Of a stretch of DNA of 43,553 bases, positions 7,166-15,214 are shown piece after piece. The notes beneath the pieces were generated by a model. The model was not told the DNA's origin and searched no databases. It saw only the letters and a program-made list of their open reading frames with translations. Both the position numbers and the translations under genes were made by a program. Each line of letters opens with the position of its first letter. The first letter of the stretch is position 1. The stretch is taken from NCBI GenBank assembly GCA_017503235.1, contig JAFVTL010000127.1:1-43553 (forward strand). The letters are read 5' to 3'. The DNA comes from Bacteroidaceae bacterium. Its GTDB lineage: Bacteria; Bacteroidota; Bacteroidia; Bacteroidales; Bacteroidaceae.

Positions 7166-10108
7166 TTAGAAGCGTCTTCCACCTCCCATGCCGCCCATGC
7201 CACCGCGCATGCCGCCGCCCATGCCACCACCAGGCATACCCATACCTGGGCCACCCATGCCCGGACCACCGAAGCCACCGCGAGCATTTCTGCGTGAGCT
7301 CTTGTCACCGAAGATGTTCAAACGATAAGTGAAGCGGAGCATAACGTAGCTGTTCACGCCATTGTAAGTGTATACGGAACGACCGCTGGATGTCAAGCTA
7401 CGAGTAATGTTGCTCTGTTCCTTCAGGATGTCATACAATTCAAGGCTGAGGATAGCCGAGCCCTTCAAGAAGCTCTGTTGGATAGAAGCATTCCAAATCA
7501 ATTCATTACGGTTCATGCTGCTGTCTCTATATCCGCGACGAGCCTGATTGGTAAGGTTTGTAGTGATGGTCATGTTCCACGGAGTGTACACCTGGAAGTT
7601 ACCACCATAAGAGAATGTATAAGGTTCCTGGTTGTTCTGTGGGTTCAACTTGTCCTTTTCGAAGGTGTAATTGAAAGAACCGTTCAATTCAATCCACAAC
7701 CAATCGTTACGGAAGGCACCGCCCAAACGTTCGCCAATCATCAAGTTAGTGGTGGTATTCTTCACAGCGTCCTTCATGTCGCCCTTGGTCAAATAACCCA
7801 CATTGTTGGTATACATAGCAAATGTATTGGTATTGATAGTGAACTTGCGGTTCTTCAAAGCGGTATTCATACCGAACATAGCATTCGCATTCCAGTTACC
7901 ATTGATGTTTTCAGGCATGGTAGTCCAAGCACCTTCCGATTCATTATACTGACGGATTTGGCTGATGGAATTCTGAGTGAACGAACCGCCCAAGCTTGAG
8001 AAGATACCACGTTGGGTGTCCATATCGTAAGTATTGTAGTTCAAGTTGATGTTGTGCGAGAATGAAGGCTTCAAGCCCGGGTTACCAATACGGATATTCA
8101 ACGGGTTAGAGTCATCACGGATAGGCAACAAGTTTTCCATGCTTGGTTCGCTGCTACGTCCGCGATAAGAGAAGCGCAACTGAGTCTGTCTTTCCGGTTG
8201 GTAGCGGAAGTCGATTTCCGGAGAGAAGTTGAATACGTTACGAGTTGTATCGTTCACTTCATAACCTCTACCCTTGTATGACAACTTGGTAGTCTGTGGA
8301 CGGAAAGATACACCGGCCGACAAGCGCCATGTTTCACGGTTGATACGCAAAGTAACGCGGGCATCGTGAATGTAGTTCTTATATTCAGAGTAAGTACTCA
8401 AATACTCATCCTTGTAATCCTGATATCCGTTCGGCAACATCTGTCCCAAGTTCCAATCGAATGTACCCAAATCGTAGGTTGAGTTGTCACTTTCGTTATA
8501 GCGATAAGTGAATTGGTAGCTGAACTGCAAGTAGGTCTTTTCAGCAATCGGTTCGCTGTAAGTCAACTGTCCACCCAAAGAATAATTGTTGGTCGGAGTT
8601 GTCACATAACGCTTGATGACATTGTCATTCATGTTGTTGTTGAAGAATTCAGTCAAGTTGTCCGAATAGCGGTCGCTGTCATTTTCACCATAGCTACCAG
8701 TACCACGGAAAGTGATGTTACGTCCATCATCGCTGAGTCGACGGTTAATCTGCAAAGAAGCATTTCCAGACAAGGAATTACCATCTGACAACGAACGGTT
8801 GGTAGAAGTATTGACACGGATAGCTTCCAAATCAGCTAACTGAGTATTGGTTAAAGCATCTGACATCGGGTCGAAACCGAATGCATACGGGTCAGAATTG
8901 AAGGTTTCTGACTTGGAATCAGACAAGCTGTAAGAATCACCCCATGAGCCATTGGCACGAAGCAAGATGTTGGTCACTGAGTCAGGTCTCCATTCCAAAC
9001 GGAAGTCACCACGAATATTCTTGTTCTTGCTTCTGCTTGCACTGTTTGAATTAGCAAAGGAGCTGTTGCCGGTGAGCAAGAAGTTTTCTACCTGGCCGAT
9101 GCTCTTCGAGTCGTTGTCTCTATAAGTGTATTGCACACTACCGCCCACTTCCAACTTTTCAGTTTCAGATGCAAAGCTCATACCCAAACGCTTGTCAGAA
9201 GTCAAACCGTTGTTCATTCTGAAGCCACCGCCGCCACCGCCACTGAAGCGCATACTACCAACGTTGTTGGCACCACCAATCATGGTCAACTGATAGCTGC
9301 TTTCATCGGTTGTATTGAAACGGTTGATGGTTGCATTCGAAGAATAGCGGTCTTCAGTACCCATACCACCGTCGATGTTACCGAACCATCCCTTGTTCAT
9401 ACCTTTCTTTACAGTCAGGTCGAGCACGGTTTCTTCTTCGCCGTCATCGATACCGGTTACACGAGCCATATCGGATTGTCTGTCGTAAGCGCTGATCTTT
9501 TCAATCATGTCTACCGGCAAGTTCTGCAAACCAGTCTGTACGTCACCACCGAAGAATTCCTTACCATCCACCATAATCTTGGAAATGGACTTACCGTTGA
9601 TCTTCACATTACCACTTTCGTCCACTTCTGCACCCGGAAGCTTGCGCACCAGTTCTTCAAGCATGGCACCTTCTGGAGTACGATAAGCCGAAGGAGTAAA
9701 GCCCAATGTATCACCCGAAACAGTTACCTGAGGTGCTTCTGCGGTTACTACGGCTTCGCTCAACATAATGGCATCCGAAGCCAAAGAAATCTTACCCACA
9801 TTCAATGTCGGCTTGGAAGAAGTAAGCTGTACATTCTGAATATGGCTGAGATAGCCCACGAATGACACCTTCAATGCATACTTGCCCGGCTTGGCCGAGA
9901 TGCTGAAGGCACCGTCATTGTCTGTTACATTACCCACCACCATGGTGCTATCTGGCAAATTAAGCAACTGTACGGTAGCCTGCATCACTGGAGAACCGTC
10001 TTCCTTATCCACAACCGAACCCTTTACGGTAACATTGCCACTGTTCTGGGCAAATGAAAATGCTGAACTAATACCTATCAGCAACGTCAATAAAGCAAAT
10101 CTTTTCAT
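7166..10108 (-). CDS. Outer-membrane beta-barrel protein (TonB-receptor-like) with Gly/Met-rich C-terminal tail
   Basis: A 980-aa protein with a cleavable signal peptide (MKRFALLTLLIGISSAFSFAQ), a CarboxypepD_reg-like beta-sandwich (about 27-115), a plug-like domain (about 130-240, with INGKSISKIMVDGKEFFGGD) and a large OMP_b-brl_3-type barrel. It resembles TonB-dependent receptors but has no obvious TonB box and no SusD partner, so the cargo is unknown. The barrel seems to end near MLRFTYRLNIFGD; about 46 residues follow, dominated by Gly, Met, Pro and Arg, ending GGGRRF. Such a tail is unusual because barrel proteins normally end at the last strand. It stands alone with its own promoter and terminator. 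Confidence 0.85.
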   Translation of the reverse strand: MKRFALLTLLIGISSAFSFAQNSGNVTVKGSVVDKEDGSPVMQATVQLLNLPDSTMVVGNVTDNDGAFSISAKPGKYALKVSFVGYLSHIQNVQLTSSKPTLNVGKISLASDAIMLSEAVVTAEAPQVTVSGDTLGFTPSAYRTPEGAMLEELVRKLPGAEVDESGNVKINGKSISKIMVDGKEFFGGDVQTGLQNLPVDMIEKISAYDRQSDMARVTGIDDGEEETVLDLTVKKGMNKGWFGNIDGGMGTEDRYSSNATINRFNTTDESSYQLTMIGGANNVGSMRFSGGGGGGFRMNNGLTSDKRLGMSFASETEKLEVGGSVQYTYRDNDSKSIGQVENFLLTGNSSFANSNSASRSKNKNIRGDFRLEWRPDSVTNILLRANGSWGDSYSLSDSKSETFNSDPYAFGFDPMSDALTNTQLADLEAIRVNTSTNRSLSDGNSLSGNASLQINRRLSDDGRNITFRGTGSYGENDSDRYSDNLTEFFNNNMNDNVIKRYVTTPTNNYSLGGQLTYSEPIAEKTYLQFSYQFTYRYNESDNSTYDLGTFDWNLGQMLPNGYQDYKDEYLSTYSEYKNYIHDARVTLRINRETWRLSAGVSFRPQTTKLSYKGRGYEVNDTTRNVFNFSPEIDFRYQPERQTQLRFSYRGRSSEPSMENLLPIRDDSNPLNIRIGNPGLKPSFSHNINLNYNTYDMDTQRGIFSSLGGSFTQNSISQIRQYNESEGAWTTMPENINGNWNANAMFGMNTALKNRKFTINTNTFAMYTNNVGYLTKGDMKDAVKNTTTNLMIGERLGGAFRNDWLWIELNGSFNYTFEKDKLNPQNNQEPYTFSYGGNFQVYTPWNMTITTNLTNQARRGYRDSSMNRNELIWNASIQQSFLKGSAILSLELYDILKEQSNITRSLTSSGRSVYTYNGVNSYVMLRFTYRLNIFGDKSSRRNARGGFGGPGMGGPGMGMPGGGMGGGMRGGMGGMGGGRRF

Positions 10109-10219
10109 TGATACTATTTAATTTTATCTATTTTTTCAATTTATAAAAGCAACGTTTGTTGGACACTTCCAGTTGTAAAAGGTTTAAAAAAACATCCTAT
10201 TTTCTTTGAAAGAATCGAC

Positions 10220-10246
10220 GAATCGGCCGATTTTGTCGACAAAAGT
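10220..10246 (-). promoter_or_regulatory. Promoter with overlapping palindromic operator for the outer-membrane protein gene
   Basis: CAAAAGTA at 10239-10246 reads TACTTTTG (TAnnTTTG) on the minus strand, giving a leader of about 120 nt before the start at 10108. Two perfect palindromes touch it: AATCGGCCGATT (10220-10231) and TTTTGTCGACAAAA (10230-10243); the second covers most of the -7 box. A dimeric regulator bound there would block transcription. The box is seen; regulation is inferred. Confidence 0.55.
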
Positions 10247-10290
10247 ACTCAATTATTAACAAACGGGGACCATCATACTTGGATTTTTCC

Positions 10291-10298
10291 TAACTTTG
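10291..10298 (+). promoter_or_regulatory. -7 promoter box of aroB
   Basis: TAACTTTG matches TAnnTTTG 25 nt before the aroB ATG at 10323, leaving a leader of under 20 nt. The TTG inside the box is in frame with aroB but is part of the promoter, not a start codon. Confidence 0.65.
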
Positions 10299-10322
10299 CC
10301 GCAAATACATACAGACATTCTT

Positions 10323-11384
10323 ATGAAAAAGCAGGAAGTGATTATTTGCCGTAATCTAAGCGAAGACTTGAGCCAGGCAATTTCCAACAATCCGCACGAC
10401 AAGTTGTTCCTATTGGTCGACGAACATACATCCACCCTCTGCAAGCCCCTCATCGACAATCTGCCATGCATGCAGGGCGCCATTGAAATAAAGATAGGTG
10501 CCGAGGATGTCCACAAGACATTGGAAACGTTGGCATACGTATGGAAATCGTTGAGCGACCAAGGCGCCACCCGCCATTCATTGATGATAAACTTAGGCGG
10601 CGGTATGGTAACCGACTTAGGAGGATTTGCCGCATCCACCTTCAAGCGTGGCATTTCATACATCAATATACCGACCACCCTTCTGGCCATGGTCGACGCC
10701 TCAGTAGGTGGCAAAACCGGCATCAACTTCAACGGATTGAAGAATGAAATCGGCGTATTCTCACCCGCCGAGTCAGTTCTGATTGATGCTGAATTCTTGA
10801 AGTCGCTCGACTCAGCCAACCTTTTGTCGGGGTATGCCGAAATGCTGAAACACGGTCTCATCAGCACTACGGCTCACTGGGCGGAACTGTTGAACTTCGA
10901 CATGAACCGCATTGACTACAAGGCACTGCAAGCACTCGTAGCACAATCCGTACAAATCAAGGAAAACATTGTAGAGCAAGACCCGTTTGAAAAAGGCATC
11001 CGCAAGGCTCTGAACCTGGGACATACCGTAGGCCATGCTTTTGAAAGTCTGGCATTGGAAACGAACCGTCCGGTTCTGCACGGCTATGCCGTTGCATGGG
11101 GAATGGTTTGCGAACTCTACTTCTCCCACCTCAAAGTCGGTTTCCCCAAGGACAAGTTACGCCAAACCATCCAATTCATTAAGGAACACTATGGGGTGAT
11201 GACTTTCGACTGCAAGCAATATGACCGCCTGTATGAATTCATGACACACGACAAGAAAAACAATGCAGGCATCATCAACTTCACGTTGCTGGGCGAAATC
11301 GGCGACATCCGCATCAACCAGTCGGCCACCAAAGAAGAGATATTTGAAATGCTCGACTTCTATCGCGAAGCCATGGGCTGCTGA
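10323..11384 (+). CDS. aroB: 3-dehydroquinate synthase
   Basis: Second step of the shikimate pathway: converts DAHP to 3-dehydroquinate with NAD and a divalent metal. The 353-aa protein shows the NAD-binding GGGMVTDLGGFAA, the phosphate-binding IPTTLLAMVDASVGGKTGIN, GYAEMLKHGL with a metal-ligand Glu, NLGHTVGHAFE and LHGYAVAWGM with the metal-ligand His residues. ATG 10323 is preferred over the in-frame TTG at 10296, because that TTG is inside the promoter. Another shikimate gene, aroA, is 30 kb away in this window, so the pathway is not an operon here. A bidirectional terminator follows. Confidence 0.95.
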   Translation: MKKQEVIICRNLSEDLSQAISNNPHDKLFLLVDEHTSTLCKPLIDNLPCMQGAIEIKIGAEDVHKTLETLAYVWKSLSDQGATRHSLMINLGGGMVTDLGGFAASTFKRGISYINIPTTLLAMVDASVGGKTGINFNGLKNEIGVFSPAESVLIDAEFLKSLDSANLLSGYAEMLKHGLISTTAHWAELLNFDMNRIDYKALQALVAQSVQIKENIVEQDPFEKGIRKALNLGHTVGHAFESLALETNRPVLHGYAVAWGMVCELYFSHLKVGFPKDKLRQTIQFIKEHYGVMTFDCKQYDRLYEFMTHDKKNNAGIINFTLLGEIGDIRINQSATKEEIFEMLDFYREAMGC

Positions 11385-11444
11385 CACACATTATATATAA
11401 TAAAAGGGAAAAGAACGAGTGTCATAAAGATATTTCAGGCGCCT

Positions 11445-11486
11445 AAAAAAATAGTGGATGTGCATTTCGGCACACCCACTTTTTTA
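11445..11486. terminator. Bidirectional terminator between aroB and the activase gene
   Basis: AGTGGATGTGC (11453-11463) pairs with GCACACCCACT (11470-11480) with one mismatch; loop ATTTCG. An A-run precedes it and a T-run follows, so it can terminate both convergent genes. Confidence 0.8.
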
Positions 11487-11489
11487 TTA

Positions 11490-12395
11490 TTAACCTCCTA
11501 TCTTTGAATCCAAACCATAGGATTTGAATATCTCCACACAATGTTCCTGCCATTCCTGCGAAGGGGTACTCATCACCAGTTCGTCGGGATTGTAATCAGA
11601 GCCCAAGCGTTTATGCTTGCCAATACCGATGTCGTGGTAAGGCAATATGTTCACGATTTCAGGTCTTGTGGGCAGCTCCTTCAAGAACTCAGCACAACGG
11701 ATGATGTTCGCCTCGTCGGCATTGACACCTTCAATCAACGGAATACGAATCCAATAACGGATACCCTTTTCCGCAATCAGACGAATGTTCCGCAAAATCG
11801 GTTCGTTGGGCACACCCGTATATTTACGGTGCTTGTCGCTATCCATATGCTTCAAGTCTACCATGAAGAGGTCGGCATGAGGAATAACCTTTTCGAGGGT
11901 CGCTTCCGAAGCATAAAGCGTCGTATCAACCGTACGATGAAGGCCTCTTCGTCCCAATTCTTCCAAGATTTCCACCAAAGCTTCAGGATGCATCAACGGT
12001 TCACCACCGCACAGGGTCACCCCTCCTCCACTGGTTTCCATCACCACCCGATCCTTTTCCACCAAGTTCATCAGTTCGGACAAAGAATATTCCTTTCCGG
12101 CCATTTCCAAAGCCAAAGTAGGACATTCTTCCACGCAAGTACCGCAAAGGGTACATTCCACCCCTGTCGACTGGATGCCATCACGTGTCAGGACCAAGCC
12201 TCCACGAGGACAAGCCTCCACACAACTTCGGCAACCGATGCATTTCTTCTTTACATACATCTTCTGCCGGTTGGGGTTCAATCCTTCGGGGTTATGACAC
12301 CACACGCAACGGAGCGGACACCCTTTCATGAACAGAGTGACACGGATGCCCGGCCCGTCGTTAATGGCAAATCGTTTGATATCAAAGATATACAT
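11490..12395 (-). CDS. Glycyl-radical enzyme activase (radical SAM)
   Basis: Installs the glycyl radical on its partner enzyme by reductive cleavage of SAM. In 301 aa it has the radical-SAM cluster motif CPLRCVWC (C26, C30, C33), an inserted double ferredoxin domain (CIGCRSCVEACP and CTLCGTCVEECP) that places it with the longer activases rather than with short PflA, and a SAM-binding GGGVTLCGGEP. It begins 5 nt after the stop of the glycyl-radical enzyme on the same strand, so that enzyme is almost certainly its substrate. If the partner is hydroxyproline dehydratase, this is the matching activase. Confidence 0.9.
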   Translation of the reverse strand: MYIFDIKRFAINDGPGIRVTLFMKGCPLRCVWCHNPEGLNPNRQKMYVKKKCIGCRSCVEACPRGGLVLTRDGIQSTGVECTLCGTCVEECPTLALEMAGKEYSLSELMNLVEKDRVVMETSGGGVTLCGGEPLMHPEALVEILEELGRRGLHRTVDTTLYASEATLEKVIPHADLFMVDLKHMDSDKHRKYTGVPNEPILRNIRLIAEKGIRYWIRIPLIEGVNADEANIIRCAEFLKELPTRPEIVNILPYHDIGIGKHKRLGSDYNPDELVMSTPSQEWQEHCVEIFKSYGLDSKIGG

Positions 12396-12400
12396 ATTCT

Positions 12401-14842
12401 TTAGAATTCTTCGTTTTCTGTACGAGCGATGATTTCATTCTGCAACTGCTCGGTCATGTCATTGAAATAGTCCGAATAACCGGCTACACGAACCAGCAAG
12501 TCCTTATAGTCTTCCGGCTTCTTCTGTGCATCGAGCAAAGTCTGTGTATCAACAATGTTGAACTGCACATGGTGACCGCCCATCTTGAAGTAAGCACGAA
12601 TCAGTGACACCAACTTGTCAAGGTCTTCTTCACGCTTGAGCAATGCAGGGATGAAACGCATGTTCAACAAAGTACCACCCGATTGAGTCTGGTCAAGTTT
12701 ACCCAATGACTTGATAACCGAAGTAGGTCCGTTGGTATCAGCGCCATGAGCCGGAGAAGTACCGTCGGAGATAGCGAAGTGTGCCAAACGTCCGTTCGGA
12801 GTAGCATGACAAACGCTACCGAAGTAGTTGTGACAAGTTGTTGACAACATGTTCAACTGAGTTTCACCGCCACGGGTATTGGGGTGTCCCTTGATAGCCT
12901 TCACCAAGTCTTCATATACCTTCACGGCAATGGTATCGGCATATTCATCGTCGTTACCAAAGAACGGAGTGCGGTTCATGATGTACTGACGCATCTTTTC
13001 ATGGCCTTCAAAGTTGGCAGCTACAGCGGTCAGCAATTCATCCATGGTGTATCGCTTGTCTTCGAACACATGCTTCTTGATGGTAGCGAAGCAGTCGGTA
13101 GTAGTACCCAAACCGGTACATTGGATGTAAGTCGTGTTATAACGTGCACCACCGTTATAGTAGTCCTTACCCTTGGTGATACAGTCGTCGATGAAGAGTG
13201 ACAAGAATGTGGCCGGTGCATAAAGCGCGAACATACGTTCAATGTAGTTGTTTACCGACAACTTCAAGTTCACAAAGTGCAGCATCTGCTTGTGATAAGC
13301 TTCATACAACTGTTCGTATGAAGTGAATGTACGTGGGTCACCTGTTTCCAAACCGAGTTTCTTGCCAGAGTTCGGGTCCCATCCGTTATTCAAAGTGATT
13401 TCGAGAATCTTCGGAGTATTCAAGTAACCGGTCAGCACATAAGCTTCCTTACCGAATGCACCTACTTCGATACAACCCGAGCAACCGCCTTCGCGGGCAT
13501 CTTCCAGGCTCTTGCCTTGGTTTACCAATTCCTGTACATAGCAATCGGGGTTGAACACTGAAGGATAACCGTGTCCCTGACGGATAACACGACAACCGGC
13601 CTTTACAAATTCATCCGGTGTCACTTCGGCTACGTGGATAGACAAGCCCGGCTGCAATTCGTGCAATTCTTCTTGAATTTCAAGAATGATGAACGACAGT
13701 TCGTTGCTACCGTCCTTACCGTCACGAGTCACACCACCGATATTGATGTTGGTAAAGTCATTGTAAGTACCCGATTCGAGGGCAGTAATACCCACCTTCG
13801 GAGGAGCCGGCTGGTTGTTGAACTTAATCCACAGACAAGACAACAGTTCCTTTGCCTTTTCGCGAGTCAATGTACCATCGGCAATGCCCTTCTGATAGAA
13901 CGGCCACAAGTGCTGGTCAATGTGTCCCGGGTTCATACTGTCCCAACCGTTCAGTTCGGTCACAGTACCCAAGTGTACGAACCAATACATCTGGATGGCT
14001 TCGTGCAAGTCGCGCGGAGCATGAGCTGGCACCCAACGACATACGTCAGCAATCTTTTCCAATTCAGCCTTGCGTTGCGGATTGGTTTCTTCTGCAGCCA
14101 TCTTTTCAGCCAATTCTGCATGGCGTTCTGCAAAGATGATGGCGGCGTCACAAGAGATATCCATCGCACGGAGTTCTTCCTGCTTGTCTGTAGCTTCGGG
14201 GTCGTTGATGAAATCCAACTTATCCAATTGTTCTTGAATCAACTTCTTCACATCCAGCAAGCCACGAACATAGAGCTTTCCGTCCATCGTAGTATGTCCG
14301 GCTGCACGCTGTTCCATAAACTCAGTGAACACACCGGCGTGATAAGCTTCGCGCCATTCTTCCGACACGTGATTGAAGATACGTTCACGCTGAGTACGGC
14401 CTTCCCAGTAAGGGATAACTTCGCGTTCGTAAGTATCAATGTCTTCCTGAGAAATCAGATAAGGCTGCAATTCGCGAGTGTTCAGCGTATGCAAGTCTTC
14501 CACGGTGTGACAAGTCAGTTCCGGGAAGGTAGGCACAGCCTTGGGTTTCGGACCTCTTTCGGCTACAATCAGTTCGTCGTCACCGATATAGATAGTCTTC
14601 TTCTTGCAGATTTCAAGGAAATTCATGGCACGCAACACGGCGTTGGGATATTTGCCATAGTTTTCCTTGTAGAAAGCGGTTTCGATAAGCGCACGTTCAA
14701 TGGTCAATGTGGTTGGAGTTTCCACACTCTGCTTGCGCAAACGCTTGATACGATCATTCATACCCCCGTCATTTTCAGGGTAAAGCAAAGCAAAATTCAT
14801 CTTGCTGTTGGCGGCCCGATGGGCAGTCTTGATTTCTTCCAT
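12401..14842 (-). CDS. hypD: Glycyl-radical enzyme, probable trans-4-hydroxy-L-proline dehydratase
   Basis: An 813-aa glycyl-radical enzyme. The catalytic loop GGCSGCIEVG holds the thiyl-radical Cys457 followed by Glu459 (the CxE arrangement of dehydratases), and the glycyl radical site is Gly788 in RVAGYSDYF near the C-terminus. Stretches such as GKDYYNGGARYNT and NMLSTTCHNYFG match, from memory, HypD of Clostridioides difficile more closely than pyruvate formate-lyase. HypD turns trans-4-hydroxyproline into pyrroline-5-carboxylate, which ProC reduces to proline. No proC lies beside it. Glycerol or propanediol dehydratase is the main alternative. It is cotranscribed with the activase. Confidence 0.82.
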   Translation of the reverse strand: MEEIKTAHRAANSKMNFALLYPENDGGMNDRIKRLRKQSVETPTTLTIERALIETAFYKENYGKYPNAVLRAMNFLEICKKKTIYIGDDELIVAERGPKPKAVPTFPELTCHTVEDLHTLNTRELQPYLISQEDIDTYEREVIPYWEGRTQRERIFNHVSEEWREAYHAGVFTEFMEQRAAGHTTMDGKLYVRGLLDVKKLIQEQLDKLDFINDPEATDKQEELRAMDISCDAAIIFAERHAELAEKMAAEETNPQRKAELEKIADVCRWVPAHAPRDLHEAIQMYWFVHLGTVTELNGWDSMNPGHIDQHLWPFYQKGIADGTLTREKAKELLSCLWIKFNNQPAPPKVGITALESGTYNDFTNINIGGVTRDGKDGSNELSFIILEIQEELHELQPGLSIHVAEVTPDEFVKAGCRVIRQGHGYPSVFNPDCYVQELVNQGKSLEDAREGGCSGCIEVGAFGKEAYVLTGYLNTPKILEITLNNGWDPNSGKKLGLETGDPRTFTSYEQLYEAYHKQMLHFVNLKLSVNNYIERMFALYAPATFLSLFIDDCITKGKDYYNGGARYNTTYIQCTGLGTTTDCFATIKKHVFEDKRYTMDELLTAVAANFEGHEKMRQYIMNRTPFFGNDDEYADTIAVKVYEDLVKAIKGHPNTRGGETQLNMLSTTCHNYFGSVCHATPNGRLAHFAISDGTSPAHGADTNGPTSVIKSLGKLDQTQSGGTLLNMRFIPALLKREEDLDKLVSLIRAYFKMGGHHVQFNIVDTQTLLDAQKKPEDYKDLLVRVAGYSDYFNDMTEQLQNEIIARTENEEF

Positions 14843-14887
14843 ATAGAGTCACGTTTAAGTTAACAAATTCTGTTATTTATAACCATG

Positions 14888-14895
14888 CAAATATA
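14888..14895 (-). promoter_or_regulatory. -7 promoter box of the glycyl-radical operon
   Basis: CAAATATA on the plus strand reads TATATTTG (TAnnTTTG) on the minus strand, 46 nt before the start at 14842. No clear -33 TTG is seen. Confidence 0.5.
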
Positions 14896-14968
14896 AAATT
14901 AAATTGCCGTATTATCTATATAAATTTGTAATAATATCATCCAATCAACATAAAAATCGTCCAAAGTA

Positions 14969-14998
14969 TTGTCGGATTAAAATAAAAGTGTACCTTTG
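14969..14998 (+). promoter_or_regulatory. Promoter of tRNA-Pro
   Basis: TTG at 14969-14971 and TACCTTTG at 14991-14998 are 19 nt apart, an excellent match to the Bacteroidetes -33/-7 promoter. The tRNA begins 12 nt after the -7 box. Confidence 0.8.
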
Positions 14999-15009
14999 CA
15001 CTCGCAATT

Positions 15010-15084
15010 CGGGATGTAGCTCAGTCCGGTTAGAGTACACGTCTGGGGGGCGCGAGGTCGCTGGTTCGAATCCAGTCATCCCGA
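15010..15084 (+). tRNA. tRNA-Pro (anticodon GGG)
   Basis: The cloverleaf can be drawn by hand: acceptor CGGGATG/CATCCCG, D-stem GCTC/GAGT, anticodon stem CACGT/GCGCG around loop CTGGGGG (anticodon GGG at 15045-15047), T-stem GCTGG/CCAGT around TTCGAAT, discriminator A84. CCA is not encoded. The anticodon stem contains one A-C apposition (15039/15053). The 3' half from base 15041 is duplicated exactly at 30581, which marks this gene as the attachment site of the island. The intact copy is on the integrase side. Confidence 0.93.
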
Positions 15085-15086
15085 CA
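15041..15086 (+). repeat. attL: 46-bp direct repeat within tRNA-Pro
   Basis: Identical to 30581-30626. It starts in the anticodon stem, includes the whole T arm and acceptor 3' strand, and ends 2 nt past the discriminator base. The flanking bases differ on both sides (15040/30580 and 15087/30627). Confidence 0.93.
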
Positions 15087-15092
15087 GAAGGA

Positions 15093-15130
15093 AAAGCATT
15101 GATAATCTGGTGATTATCAATGCTTTTTTT
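15093..15130 (+). terminator. tRNA-Pro terminator supplied by the island
   Basis: A 15-bp perfect stem, AAAGCATTGATAATC (15093-15107) with its complement 15112-15126, loop TGGT, then seven T. It lies inside the island 9 nt after the tRNA. It differs from the terminator beyond attR (30634-30674) by only two compensated pairs. Confidence 0.9.
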
Positions 15131-15159
15131 GTTTTTTGCCTTTTTCATCGAATATTTTC

Positions 15160-15206
15160 GGTTTAATTGGTGGTTTAATCGATGGAATTAAACCGAGAAT
15201 TAAACC
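15160..15206. promoter_or_regulatory. Putative integrase arm-type binding sites, left end
   Basis: Four copies of the octamer GGTTTAAT/ATTAAACC: 15160-15167 and 15172-15179 in one orientation, 15187-15194 and 15199-15206 in the other, evenly spaced at 12 bp within each pair. Related copies occur near attR (30498-30517). The position next to the integrase start and both element ends fits arm-type sites for the integrase N-terminal domain, and could also allow autoregulation. Confidence 0.6.
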
Positions 15207-15214
15207 AAGAATTT

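Noticed and set aside
13571-14863. 430-aa plus-strand frame opposite the glycyl-radical enzyme
   Set aside because: Antisense shadow with His/Phe/Val-rich composition and no motif.
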